Assembly: GCA_023388995.1 (NCBI GenBank)
Contig: JAEWFD010000013.1
Location: 52,021-116,020, forward strand
DNA length: 64,000 nt
Direction of reading: 5' to 3'
Source of the DNA: Bacillota bacterium
GTDB lineage: Bacteria; Bacillota_I; Bacilli_A; Erysipelotrichales; Erysipelotrichaceae
A program made the translations under genes and the position numbers. Shown piece after piece: positions 9,166-17,215 of the stretch (positions are counted from its first letter, which is position 1; every line of letters begins with the position of its first letter). Below the pieces are notes generated by a model, which ran no database searches, was not told the DNA's origin, and worked only from the letters and a program-made list of their open reading frames with translations.

Positions 9166-9283
9166 TTCATACCCTCCTATAGTTTACAGTATTATTTTAA
9201 TACATTTACGGAATTTTGAAAGTCCAGATGATTAATTTTTTTCATTTTTTGCAAAAAAGAATCTTTATTTTCTATGTATGTGC

Positions 9284-10291
9284 TTACTTTTCACTTTTCA
9301 GCTTATGATAGAAGTCTAATACATGCTGATAAAACAATGATTCTTCTTCCAAATGTGGAAAATGGGCTGATGCGTCAAAGAAATATGCTTCTTGACAATT
9401 AGCCAGTTCAGCCTCTTCAAGCAAATGATCCGCTGGAACAATATAATCATAACGGCCCCCAATCAGCATGCAAGGTACGGAAAGTTCTTGCTGCAAGTGC
9501 CATGCCGTTGCCAGCATTTCTTGATCCCAAAGCGGGCGCAGCTTTTTTTGCAGCCGTTCATATTGAAGCAGTTCCCAGCCATTTTGCTCACTTTGAAACA
9601 GCATGCCATGCAGCTTGCTGACCGGATATGAAAAGGCCATTGCCGGGCGCTTTTGCTTCATCAGCCATTCTTGCTTTAAAATGAACGATTTGCTTGCAAA
9701 TTCTTCTTGCAATGTCCGTATCTGTGTTGCCTGCTTAGAATCCGGTTTTGCTTTTTCTTCTAACTTAGCCAGCACTTGGACTTGTGTCTGAAGTATATCT
9801 TGATATTGGGCAATGCCCACATATCCTAGATAGGACTGTGTATCAGCAAGCAAAACCTCCGCAGCAATCACGCTGCCCATGCCATGCCCTGCCAGCAGAA
9901 CTTCATCCGCAAACACTTCTTTCTTGATATAGTCTGTCAGCAGCATCACATCATCCCGGAGCTGCTCCAAGAGCGGTGTATCCTGCAAGTGATAACCTTG
10001 ATAGGCAAAGGTAACAACCGTAAAATAGGGTTCCAGCGTCCGCAGATACTGACTGTATAGTCCCAGGGAAGCACCAAAACTGTCCGGAATAATCAGCAAG
10101 ATGGGATTGCCAGCCTGATGCGAACGAATCATCACCCGCATCCGCTGCTGCTTTAGCTGAACCTCTTTGATTGTATAAACACCTTTAGGATATTGAGCAT
10201 TGGGATGCGTGGAAATCGGCCATAACAAAACACTTCCTGCCACGATTAAGGTGAAACCAAGAATCAATACTAAAACAATGCGCCGTTTCAT
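9284..10291 (-). CDS. membrane-anchored alpha/beta-hydrolase-fold protein lacking its nucleophile Ser
   Basis: Residues 4-24 form one N-terminal membrane segment or uncleaved signal, and the rest is an alpha/beta-hydrolase fold facing outward. The oxyanion-side strand, the GGRYDYIVP segment (acid Asp) and SAHFPH (catalytic His) near the C-terminus look normal. The nucleophile elbow, however, reads GHGMG where family members have GHSMG: the codon is GGC rather than AGC. It may therefore be catalytically dead or a binding protein. It is coupled by ATGA to yfcE and forms the end of a three-gene operon led by a flavodoxin. Proline-iminopeptidase or lipase kinship is likely, but the substrate is unknown. 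Confidence 0.75.
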   Translation of the reverse strand: MKRRIVLVLILGFTLIVAGSVLLWPISTHPNAQYPKGVYTIKEVQLKQQRMRVMIRSHQAGNPILLIIPDSFGASLGLYSQYLRTLEPYFTVVTFAYQGYHLQDTPLLEQLRDDVMLLTDYIKKEVFADEVLLAGHGMGSVIAAEVLLADTQSYLGYVGIAQYQDILQTQVQVLAKLEEKAKPDSKQATQIRTLQEEFASKSFILKQEWLMKQKRPAMAFSYPVSKLHGMLFQSEQNGWELLQYERLQKKLRPLWDQEMLATAWHLQQELSVPCMLIGGRYDYIVPADHLLEEAELANCQEAYFFDASAHFPHLEEESLFYQHVLDFYHKLKSEK

Positions 10292-10833
10292 TGAAACTGT
10301 ATGGCATCCAGCAGATTGCCGGCTAAATCAAACAGTTCAAAAGAGGTCTCCTGCAAAATTCCATATGTTGGTATATGTCCGTTCTTCGGCAAAGAAATCG
10401 ATCCCGGATTCAGCTGATAGATACCTTCTTCTTGTTTAAGAACAGGAATATGGGTATGTCCCGACAAATGAATATCTACATTGGGCAGATTCGCAAAATC
10501 CATATACGCAGCCAAATGACCATGGGTTGCCAACACTGTTTTAGAGTTCAGCAGCAACATGACATAATCTGCCAGAATCGGCATCCCCAATACCATTTGA
10601 TCCACTTCGCTGTCGCAATTGCCGCGAACTGCCAGAATCCTGGATTGGTATGCACGCAAGAGCTGGATACATTCTTTTGGATCATATCCTTGCGGAAAAT
10701 CATTGCGTGGACCAAAGTACAATACATCACCAAGCAACACGAGCTTATCAGCTTGCTGTGCTTCAAATTGATCCAGCAGCTGCTTCAAATAATATGCGGA
10801 ACCATGAATATCGGATGCAATCAATAATTTCAT
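10288..10833 (-). CDS. yfcE: YfcE/MJ0936-type metallophosphodiesterase
   Basis: A small calcineurin-like phosphodiesterase of 181 residues. All metal-site motifs are present: SDIHGS at 8-13, LLGDVL near 34, RGNCDSE near 75, THGH near 104 and SGHTHIP near 126. Family members hydrolyse phosphodiester model substrates with Mn; the physiological substrate is unclear. Start and stop codons overlap its neighbours as ATGA on both sides, so it is translated as the middle gene of flavodoxin-yfcE-hydrolase. Confidence 0.9.
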   Translation of the reverse strand: MKLLIASDIHGSAYYLKQLLDQFEAQQADKLVLLGDVLYFGPRNDFPQGYDPKECIQLLRAYQSRILAVRGNCDSEVDQMVLGMPILADYVMLLLNSKTVLATHGHLAAYMDFANLPNVDIHLSGHTHIPVLKQEEGIYQLNPGSISLPKNGHIPTYGILQETSFELFDLAGNLLDAIQFQ

Positions 10834-11378
10834 GCAAGTTCTCTCCCTTCTTCTTGCTTTGCCAGAGCCACCAAAGGTGCAATTGCTTCCTTATTTACAA
10901 ATTGAATCTGATCTGCTTGGACATCCAGCAACGCCGCTTCTTCTTTCGTTCGTGCATCCTGTCCTTTCGCAGACATTCTAAGCATACTGATGAGTGATTT
11001 GTGCATAAAATGCAATTTCTTATAATCCAAAGCTCCCCGGAAATGAAATATGGTGAACCATTTCTGCATTTCCTTTGTAAACGTCTGGTTAATCATTCCT
11101 TGGAATGCTTCTTTGTAGATAGGATCCACCAATCCAACTGTGAAGAGCAGTATCTGTTTACCCTTCCAATGCTCAAAATTGCGAAGGACGAATGTAATGC
11201 CATCAATCTTTCCGGCATAAATGCCGCCGCCGAATATAATCGTATCATATTGCAGAAGTGCAGCTTCTTGGACATCCATGAGATCATATAGCGTCGCATC
11301 TAGTGCTTCCGCAATCCAAGCCGCGTACTGTTTTGTACAGCCATATGTCGATTTATAGATTACTGCTACTTTTTTCAT
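10830..11378 (-). CDS. flavodoxin-domain protein
   Basis: A 182-residue flavodoxin-like protein. The N-terminal KSTYGCTKQYA loop binds FMN phosphate, and FGGGIYAGKIDG near residue 60 is the second FMN loop. It resembles the HemG-like 'flavodoxin_5' group more than short electron-carrier flavodoxins. The start is ATG 11378, set by AGAGGTGA; the longer upstream frame lacks a ribosome site. It leads a three-gene operon transcribed away from an HxlR regulator, which suggests redox or electrophile control (inference). Confidence 0.83.
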   Translation of the reverse strand: MKKVAVIYKSTYGCTKQYAAWIAEALDATLYDLMDVQEAALLQYDTIIFGGGIYAGKIDGITFVLRNFEHWKGKQILLFTVGLVDPIYKEAFQGMINQTFTKEMQKWFTIFHFRGALDYKKLHFMHKSLISMLRMSAKGQDARTKEEAALLDVQADQIQFVNKEAIAPLVALAKQEEGRELA

Positions 11379-11396
11379 ACAATCACCTCTACCAAA

Positions 11397-11426
11397 AGTA
11401 TGATTGATTGCGCTCTTTTTTGTCAA
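11397..11426 (-). promoter_or_regulatory. flavodoxin operon promoter
   Basis: Minus-strand consensus TTGACA (11421-11426) and CATACT (11397-11402) with an 18-bp spacer, about 20 bp from the flavodoxin start codon. Confidence 0.65.
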
Positions 11427-11442
11427 GTCTAATCCTTGATAA

Positions 11443-11467
11443 TTGCTTGAAAGTTTAATTTAAGCAA
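11443..11467. promoter_or_regulatory. palindromic operator candidate between flavodoxin and HxlR genes
   Basis: A 25-bp dyad: TTGCTTGAA on the left and TTTAAGCAA on the right, complementary at 8 of 9 positions plus one G-T. It lies 16 bp upstream of the flavodoxin -35 box, where the HxlR regulator or another dimer could bind. A second, shorter dyad (TACTT, 8 nt, AAGTA) lies at 11511-11528. Confidence 0.5.
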
Positions 11468-11541
11468 GATAGAAACAAATTTATTGCATATCATTTTATA
11501 AAAATTTCCATACTTGATATACTAAGTATAGATTTTAGGAG

Positions 11542-11856
11542 GTGATTCTTATCCAAGTCTGTGAATACATCGCATATGCTTCTCAAATACTCGGCCGAAA
11601 ATGGAATATTCTTATTTTAGACGCTATGAAAGGATGCCCCGGCACTGTCGCAAGTTTCAGTGAAATAAAGGACAGCATTCAAACGATCACACCAAAGGCT
11701 TTGTCTTTGAAACTGACTGAACTCATTCAGTTCGGACTCGTCGAAAAAACTAGCATTCAGGAATATCAGCCAGCAAAATATAAGCTCACAAAAAAAGGAG
11801 TGGATTTGGCTCATGCATTAGAACCAATCCGTTCCTGGTCAAAGCAGTACAAATGA
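11542..11856 (+). CDS. HxlR-family winged-helix regulator with unusual start
   Basis: About 100 residues matching HxlR regulators, which sense quinones, aldehydes or disulfide stress. An N-terminal Cys (CEYIAYASQILGRKWN) is followed by the SFSEIKDSIQTITPKALSLKL wing and the C-terminal helix. The start is odd. A perfect AGGAGGTGAT lies at 11537-11546, but the first in-frame GTG (11542) is inside it, and the optimally spaced codons are ATT (11545) and ATC (11551). A TAG lies in frame just upstream. It either uses a rare start or has lost its ATG. Likely regulator of the divergent flavodoxin operon. Confidence 0.78.
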   Translation: MILIQVCEYIAYASQILGRKWNILILDAMKGCPGTVASFSEIKDSIQTITPKALSLKLTELIQFGLVEKTSIQEYQPAKYKLTKKGVDLAHALEPIRSWSKQYK

Positions 11857-11880
11857 AAAGGCCCAGCAGGACCTTTTTTT
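11854..11880 (+). terminator. terminator of the HxlR gene
   Basis: AAAAGG with an inner CC pairs with GG and CCTTTT across a 4-nt AGCA loop, then a T run. It starts at the HxlR stop codon and ends against the sodC stop, so it separates convergent genes. Confidence 0.75.
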
Positions 11881-12361
11881 ATAACTGGTATTCTTGGATT
11901 ACTCCGCAGGCAATTCTTCTCCCTGAAAAGCCAGCAGGCTGTGTTGAATAATCATCCGGACTGGCATGCACCATGATCGCTCTGCCAACAACTTCTTCCG
12001 GTTTGAATTTATCGCTGAAAAACATCATCCAGGAATAGCCATGATTTGAAAACAGTACCGGAAAATCACCTACATGATTGCCATGCGGCTGATTGGTCGG
12101 ATTATAATGTGTTCCTGCTGTTGAGAATGGCTGGTTCGGTGCATGTGGATCACAAGTACCATGTTCATGAATATGAAACCCAAACGGGCCGATTTGCAAT
12201 TGATTTTCTGTTGGAGGGCTATATTCCGGCAATCCGTCAAAATGTACTTCCACGATGGTTCCCGTCGGAATCTCATGAAACAATACATAGCCACGTATAT
12301 CTGGATACTGTTCACCACCTCTTACAATGGCGCCGATGGTAGGTTTGTTGGGATTGTTCAT
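11879..12361 (-). CDS. sodC: Cu/Zn superoxide dismutase family protein
   Basis: 160 residues with a nearly complete Cu/Zn-SOD ligand set: FHIHEHG (two Cu His), GTHYNP and HGNHVGD (Zn site His and Asp), VHASPDD (last Cu His) and the SGRRIACGVI tail with the active-site Arg and disulfide Cys. The second disulfide Cys is in HGTCD. No signal peptide or lipobox is visible, unlike most bacterial SodC, so it may act in the cytosol or leave by another route. ATG 12361 has a strong AAGGAGG site. It would dismutate superoxide during oxygen exposure. Confidence 0.88.
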   Translation of the reverse strand: MNNPNKPTIGAIVRGGEQYPDIRGYVLFHEIPTGTIVEVHFDGLPEYSPPTENQLQIGPFGFHIHEHGTCDPHAPNQPFSTAGTHYNPTNQPHGNHVGDFPVLFSNHGYSWMMFFSDKFKPEEVVGRAIMVHASPDDYSTQPAGFSGRRIACGVIQEYQL

Positions 12362-12424
12362 CAAGCATCCCTCCTTACTAACCTATCCTATGCATGAAGC
12401 AGAAATCTCATTCTATCCATCGCT

Positions 12425-13189
12425 CTAAGAATTAGCGGATATCTTTTCTTTCAATGTTGTATACCATAATTCGCAGTCGACATCTGACATGGAAACAAAA
12501 TACGACTTGCCGGTTGTGGATATCTGGAGCACGCAAGTATCCTGGTAATCTAAATAAACCAAAGCTGTTTCCTGTGAAGCCAAAAGAAAGCGTCCTTTGC
12601 GAATCGTTCCCACGGCATAACCGGAAACCCGCCGTTTCATCACAGGAAAATCTGATGAACGCTCGACATCCGTGATATCTGTCAATGGCAATCGCACTCC
12701 ATAAAGGCCGGAGATATGAAATTCCCTCTGATTCAGTTCCAAAACAGGTTTCTTTTCTCCCTGTACAAAGAGCATTACCATGCCAATGCTGACAAAAACC
12801 AGAAACAGTGTAATGCTTCCTATCAGCAGAATAGTTCTCTTCTTATATGTTCCATCCGAATTCAGCGCATTTCCATCATAGCGCTGGGCTTTTATAACCG
12901 CAAAAATCGTAATTGGCAGCACCAGCAAGATCAATGCCATACCTGCCTGTTCCCAACCTAGTACAAAGCAACTACCGGAAAGAAGAAACAAAAAGGCCAT
13001 GCCAAACAGCAAATTGCCCACCAGCGCCCCTAAGCGCTGCACATCTACCTTTTGCTTCTGTGCCTGTGTCATTGTATTATATCCCGAAATTAACCAATAA
13101 CGTTGTTTATATTTCACCAGATAACCAAGCCAAAGAAGCAAAATACCACAAGCCAAAAAGATCAAAAAACCAATTCTATTATTTGTCAT
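12425..13189 (-). CDS. DUF3784-family membrane protein with C-terminal PH-like domain
   Basis: 254 residues. The first 100 match DUF3784: two or three membrane helices with the conserved YWLISGYNTM loop. A fourth helix lies near 125-148, followed by about 100 soluble residues with the look of a bacterial PH-like beta domain (weak call). Function unknown. It is adjacent to and co-directional with a shorter paralogue. AAGGGGTGA precedes ATG at 13189. Confidence 0.7.
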   Translation of the reverse strand: MTNNRIGFLIFLACGILLLWLGYLVKYKQRYWLISGYNTMTQAQKQKVDVQRLGALVGNLLFGMAFLFLLSGSCFVLGWEQAGMALILLVLPITIFAVIKAQRYDGNALNSDGTYKKRTILLIGSITLFLVFVSIGMVMLFVQGEKKPVLELNQREFHISGLYGVRLPLTDITDVERSSDFPVMKRRVSGYAVGTIRKGRFLLASQETALVYLDYQDTCVLQISTTGKSYFVSMSDVDCELWYTTLKEKISANS

Positions 13190-13250
13190 TTAACTCACCC
13201 CTTATCTATTGCTATAAAAAACAGAAAAAACATCCATTAAATGATTATGG

Positions 13251-13667
13251 TCAGAATAAGGAAAGCAAGATTAGCAAAGCAGTCAATATGAGCAGAAAAA
13301 CGATTGCACCAGTAAAAAACAGTGAACTTTTTTTATACGTGCCATTCGGATTTTTGGTATTGCCGTCATAGTGCTGTGCTTGTACGATGGCATAAATTAT
13401 GACGGGAAACATAAGCGCTGTAAGTACCATAGCTAGCTGCTGCTGCTTCACTAAAAAGCAGCATCCTGCACTCACCAGAAGCAAAGCAAGCAGATACGTC
13501 ATTTTGCCAACCAATATTCCAACTTTCTGTATGTCTACTTTCGCCTGCTGGGATTCGCTCATCATATTATAACCCGTAATCAGCCAGTATAGATGCTTCT
13601 TTTGCACCAGATAGCCTAACCATGCAAGGATAATACCAAATCCGAGATACACGATGAATCCAACCAT
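13251..13667 (-). CDS. DUF3784-family membrane protein (short paralogue)
   Basis: 138 residues with the same DUF3784 core (YWLITGYNMM loop, same helix order, conserved AQHYDGN and NGTYKK linker) as the next gene downstream, but it stops after the fourth helix and lacks that gene's soluble domain. The pair looks like a tandem duplication with domain gain or loss. Start is ATG 13667, after AAGGGGTGA as in the paralogue. Function unknown. Confidence 0.7.
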   Translation of the reverse strand: MVGFIVYLGFGIILAWLGYLVQKKHLYWLITGYNMMSESQQAKVDIQKVGILVGKMTYLLALLLVSAGCCFLVKQQQLAMVLTALMFPVIIYAIVQAQHYDGNTKNPNGTYKKSSLFFTGAIVFLLILTALLILLSLF

Positions 13668-13680
13668 ACGATTCACCCCT

Positions 13681-13699
13681 TTATCATATTATATGATAA
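13681..13699. promoter_or_regulatory. perfect 19-bp palindrome over a TATAAT box
   Basis: TTATCATAT, one centre base, ATATGATAA: a perfect 9-1-9 dyad. Read on the minus strand it contains TATAAT about 20 bp before the DUF3784 start. The layout resembles Fur/PerR-type sites in size, though not in consensus. Confidence 0.45.
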
Positions 13700-13713
13700 A
13701 TGCATGCAAGAAT

Positions 13714-14424
13714 CTACTGTAAGATATCAGCTTTTGCTTTCTCTTCTTTTTTGTAAATATGCAGCTGATTGTTAGCACCGCAAATAGCAAGCAGCACCGC
13801 AGATGCATGATGTATACCATTTGCCTCCATTTGTTTTTTCAGCCATTCTTCATTCTTGCCGCTGTATTTTAAATTCTGATATAAAATTTTTCCATCCACA
13901 ATTAGTGTAGAGACCACGATGTCACGCTCCACCGAAAGTTTCATATCATCTGGACAAACAGGCCGATATTTTGCTTTTGGCAGAAAACTGATTTTTCCAT
14001 TAGATTCTAAAATAGCAGATTGCAACTCTGACACATCAAAAAATCCGCTGTTGCGGCAAAGCATCAAAAACTCATGAACATCAATTTTGGCCTTCCGCAT
14101 GTTTCTCTCATACAGCTTATCACCCTCTAAGAGAACAACAGCCCTGCCAGTTAAGATTCTTCTTAAAAACACGGATTCCTGATCTAAATAAGAAATCAGT
14201 ACAGAAAAAATCGTATAAACAATCATTGCAGTCAGTGGTTTTTGAAATTCTTCCAAATTGGTGGCCATTTCAGCAGCAATAGAACCAATGGTAATCCCGC
14301 AAATATAGTCAAACATCGTTAATTGCGACATTTGCTTATTCCCCATCAGCTTTGTCAGCAAGAACAATGCAAGCAAAGATCCAACCGAAACAAGCACAAC
14401 TTGAACATAATCCATAATTTGCAT
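13714..14424 (-). CDS. DUF421/YetF-family membrane protein
   Basis: 236 residues with two or three N-terminal membrane helices (residues about 5-80, including the conserved TMFDYICGITIGSIAAE stretch) and a soluble C-terminal part, as in Bacillus YetF/YdfS. The role is poorly known; some relatives affect spore germination. The start is ATG 14424, because GGAGTG at 14431-14436 fits it and would overlap a longer GTG start. Confidence 0.82.
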   Translation of the reverse strand: MQIMDYVQVVLVSVGSLLALFLLTKLMGNKQMSQLTMFDYICGITIGSIAAEMATNLEEFQKPLTAMIVYTIFSVLISYLDQESVFLRRILTGRAVVLLEGDKLYERNMRKAKIDVHEFLMLCRNSGFFDVSELQSAILESNGKISFLPKAKYRPVCPDDMKLSVERDIVVSTLIVDGKILYQNLKYSGKNEEWLKKQMEANGIHHASAVLLAICGANNQLHIYKKEEKAKADILQ

Positions 14425-14483
14425 GCAAATCACTCCATTCTTATAATGATAGCATTTGCATCTTTTCGGAATTATTTCATGTT

Positions 14484-15368
14484 TTAAAACAGTGTCAGCT
14501 GTTCATCACGATATGGTGCTTCAATCCACGAAATAATATCTGACATTCTGTAACGCAATCCATGTGCATCACAGTAAACCTGAAATTGTTTCATCAATGC
14601 TTTTGCATTGGGAGAATCACATAAATAGCTTTCTTGGAAATATTGCTGGTAACGTTTGCTAAGTCCCGGAAACCGCTGATCTAGTTTTTGATAATAGTGC
14701 GTTCTTTGATTCTGCCGCAAAGTCACACCAAACCCAGGATACAGATAGTCAGCACCAGCAGCTTTGGCTTGGTCAACAATCGCTTGAATATTCTCCCAGC
14801 GATCATTTATCCAAGGAAGCAGAGGCATAAGAAGTACCCCGCAGCGGATGCCGGCATCCGTAAGCTGCTTCATTGCTTGAAAACGCTCTGTGCTGTCACA
14901 GACATATGGCTCCAATAGGCGGCAAAGCTTCGGATCAGCGGTTGTTATCGTAAAATTCACAATCGCCGGGGCATGCTTGCTGATTTGTTTGAGCAAGTCT
15001 ATATCGCGCACCACCATTGATGATTTTGTATCAATCACAACCCCATAGCCATAGCGATCAAACAACTTCAGTGATCCGCGTGTGAGACCCAGCGTTTTCT
15101 CCAATGGATTATATGTGTCACTCATGGAACCTGAGATCACAACTCCTTTTTTTCGTTTTGTCTGCAACTCTCGTTCCAATAGCAAAAGTGCATCCTGCTT
15201 CGGCTGCACACGATCAAATTGTTCCACCCGATAGCATTCACTGCGGCTATCACAATAGATACATCCATGGCTGCATCCCCGATACAAATTCATCGTATAA
15301 TGCGAACCAAACCAGCCTTGCTGCTGATAGGCAGACAAGATTGTTTTTACAGGTATATACGAAATCAT
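14484..15368 (-). CDS. radical-SAM protein of the SPL/Rv2578c type
   Basis: 294 residues. The cluster motif is YRGCSHGCIYCDS near residue 30 (CxxxCxxC), followed by the SGSMSDTYNP and TKSSMVVRD segments typical of the 'DNA repair photolyase' group (COG1533) related to spore photoproduct lyase. The reaction is unknown; the SPL relation suggests nucleic-acid chemistry. It overlaps the upstream NYN-LOTUS gene by ATGA, so the two are co-translated. Confidence 0.82.
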   Translation of the reverse strand: MISYIPVKTILSAYQQQGWFGSHYTMNLYRGCSHGCIYCDSRSECYRVEQFDRVQPKQDALLLLERELQTKRKKGVVISGSMSDTYNPLEKTLGLTRGSLKLFDRYGYGVVIDTKSSMVVRDIDLLKQISKHAPAIVNFTITTADPKLCRLLEPYVCDSTERFQAMKQLTDAGIRCGVLLMPLLPWINDRWENIQAIVDQAKAAGADYLYPGFGVTLRQNQRTHYYQKLDQRFPGLSKRYQQYFQESYLCDSPNAKALMKQFQVYCDAHGLRYRMSDIISWIEAPYRDEQLTLF

Positions 15369-16294
15369 TGTGTTCGCTTTGTCTGTTTAGGCTTCTCTGT
15401 CTTTTTCCGTGCAGACGCAGCTTTTTTTCGCGGTGCCTTCTTTTTTGCAGCAACCTTCGCTTTATCATCCGGCATTGCCGTATCTTTCTTTTCCCCTACT
15501 TCCGGTTTCATAGAAACCAGCATTGCAGTACCTTCTCCGGCCCGAATATCCAAAAAACCAAATTTCTTCAGAAATTTTGATAATTTCGTATCACCATAGT
15601 TGCGAACATCAAAATCCGGATAGCGCTTTGCCAAGCGGTTACCGATCTCCGCCATAGTCAAACACTGACCATCGTCAGATTCTACCAGCATGCGGACAAC
15701 CGCCTGCTTGATGACATGCAGTTCTGTCATGCTCTTTGCTTCATCAGTACTAGGCATTTTCGTTTGATACGGAGCGTTTCCCTCCATGATTACAGCCATA
15801 CCATGATCCTTTTGCAATTTGGTGCTTGCAGTCGCTTCCATCGAAATGGTTTTCTTTTCAGATTCGGCAAGAACATCCAAATATTTGAATTGGTTGCATG
15901 CTGCAATGAATGGTTTCGGCGTTTTCCGCTCACCCATGCCGATCACTGTCATACCGGATTCACGCAGTCTTGAGGCAAGTTTGGTAAAATCACTGTCACT
16001 GGATACAATGCTGTAGCCGTCCACAAAACCCGAATATAAAATATCCATGGCATCGATAATCATTGCCGAGTCTGTGGCATTTTTTCCAGTTGTGTAATTA
16101 TATTGCTGAACAGGTGTCACTGAATTTTCCAGCAGCACTTCTTTCCAGTTAGCAGCATTGGGCTTGGTCCAATCCCCATAGATTCGTTTATAAGTTGCTA
16201 CCCCGTATGTTGCAATTTCATCCATGATATGTTTGATATATTTGGCTGATACATTATCGGCATCAATCAATACTGCGAAGCGTTTATCTTCCAT
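15365..16294 (-). CDS. NYN-domain nuclease with LOTUS domain and Lys-rich tail
   Basis: 309 residues: a NYN/PIN-like RNase domain (about 1-145) with the acidic site in LIDADNV, the TDSAMIIDAMD stretch and SSDSDFTKLA; a linker; a LOTUS/OST-HTH domain (about 195-255, ending SKFLKKFGF), which binds RNA in eukaryotes; and a Lys/Ala/Arg-rich tail likely to bind nucleic acid. It should act on RNA in the cytosol. Translational coupling to the radical-SAM gene suggests a joint role. The LabA/DUF88 family name also applies. Confidence 0.85.
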   Translation of the reverse strand: MEDKRFAVLIDADNVSAKYIKHIMDEIATYGVATYKRIYGDWTKPNAANWKEVLLENSVTPVQQYNYTTGKNATDSAMIIDAMDILYSGFVDGYSIVSSDSDFTKLASRLRESGMTVIGMGERKTPKPFIAACNQFKYLDVLAESEKKTISMEATASTKLQKDHGMAVIMEGNAPYQTKMPSTDEAKSMTELHVIKQAVVRMLVESDDGQCLTMAEIGNRLAKRYPDFDVRNYGDTKLSKFLKKFGFLDIRAGEGTAMLVSMKPEVGEKKDTAMPDDKAKVAAKKKAPRKKAASARKKTEKPKQTKRTQ

Positions 16295-16351
16295 TTGTAT
16301 TCTCCCTCATCTGCTTTTTATAGTATCACAGAATATCCATCAATTGAACCA

Positions 16352-17083
16352 TTATTTTCCTTTTCGCGCCCGCACAATCAGCATCATCGGGCGGCGCAGT
16401 TCATCCTTCATCCCTGGCTGTTCCAGCAATGCCTGCGAAGGCTGCGGTTCCATAACTGCTTCCAATATAAATCCCGTCTGCAACAAGGTAGTGAGATAGG
16501 TAGTCAATGTACGATGATATTTGATGACATCTTCCTGCAGAAAGTTTGCATGGCGAATCCCCTCATCAAAATAGCGATCAACCGGAAAATGCTGAATATG
16601 ACCTGCTTCATCGTAGATAAAATCCTGGCTCCCATGTGCAGTATAAACAGGATGTTCAACAGAAAACACAAAAATTCCATCATCAGCCAAGCAATCATAG
16701 ATCCCCTGAAACAACGGTTTTATGTCTTTGATGTAATGTATTGCAAGCGAGCTTAATATGATATCAAAGTGCTTTGCAGCAAATTGGATATCTTCCATCG
16801 CCATTTGCCGATAGATAATCGGCAAACCTGCTGCCTTCTTTTTCGCAACTTCCAGCATTCGCTGGGAACTATCGATTCCTAATACTGCTTTCGCACCATG
16901 ATGATACGCGTACAAGCAATGCCAGCCATAGCCGCACCCCAAATCAAGCACTGTTTTTTGGGAAAAAGCAGGTAAAACTGATCGCAATGTTTCCCATTCA
17001 CCAGCTCCTTCCAGTCCCTCTTGAGAACGCTTCATTTGACTATATTTCGCAAAAAAAGCGAGATTATCGTATTTATTTTCCAT
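16352..17083 (-). CDS. class I SAM-dependent methyltransferase
   Basis: 243 residues with the SAM-binding loop VLDLGCGYGWHC (about 46-57), the acidic motif II ending in GID near 73 and SSLAIHYIKD near 110, as in UbiE/Tam-like small-molecule methyltransferases. The substrate cannot be assigned. The start is Met at 17083: the GGAG site lies 7 nt upstream of it but only 1 nt from the ATG at 17089. It is monocistronic, between the NYN gene and trmO. Confidence 0.8.
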   Translation of the reverse strand: MENKYDNLAFFAKYSQMKRSQEGLEGAGEWETLRSVLPAFSQKTVLDLGCGYGWHCLYAYHHGAKAVLGIDSSQRMLEVAKKKAAGLPIIYRQMAMEDIQFAAKHFDIILSSLAIHYIKDIKPLFQGIYDCLADDGIFVFSVEHPVYTAHGSQDFIYDEAGHIQHFPVDRYFDEGIRHANFLQEDVIKYHRTLTTYLTTLLQTGFILEAVMEPQPSQALLEQPGMKDELRRPMMLIVRARKGK

Positions 17084-17167
17084 ATGCATGCTCCTGTAAG
17101 CAATTCTTATGCTATTTGATATGGTATCACGAACAGCACTTGCTTGCCAACATGCTTAACAGCAAAT

Positions 17168-17200
17168 AAACAGCTTTCCAGTAATTCTAGAAAGCTGTTT
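17168..17200 (-). terminator. hairpin downstream of trmO
   Basis: A perfect 11-bp stem (AAACAGCTTTC with GAAAGCTGTTT) around an 11-nt loop. On the minus strand it is followed by ATTTG, a weak U tract. It probably ends the trmO transcript. Confidence 0.65.
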
Positions 17201-17215
17201 ACCATTTAAGAAATG

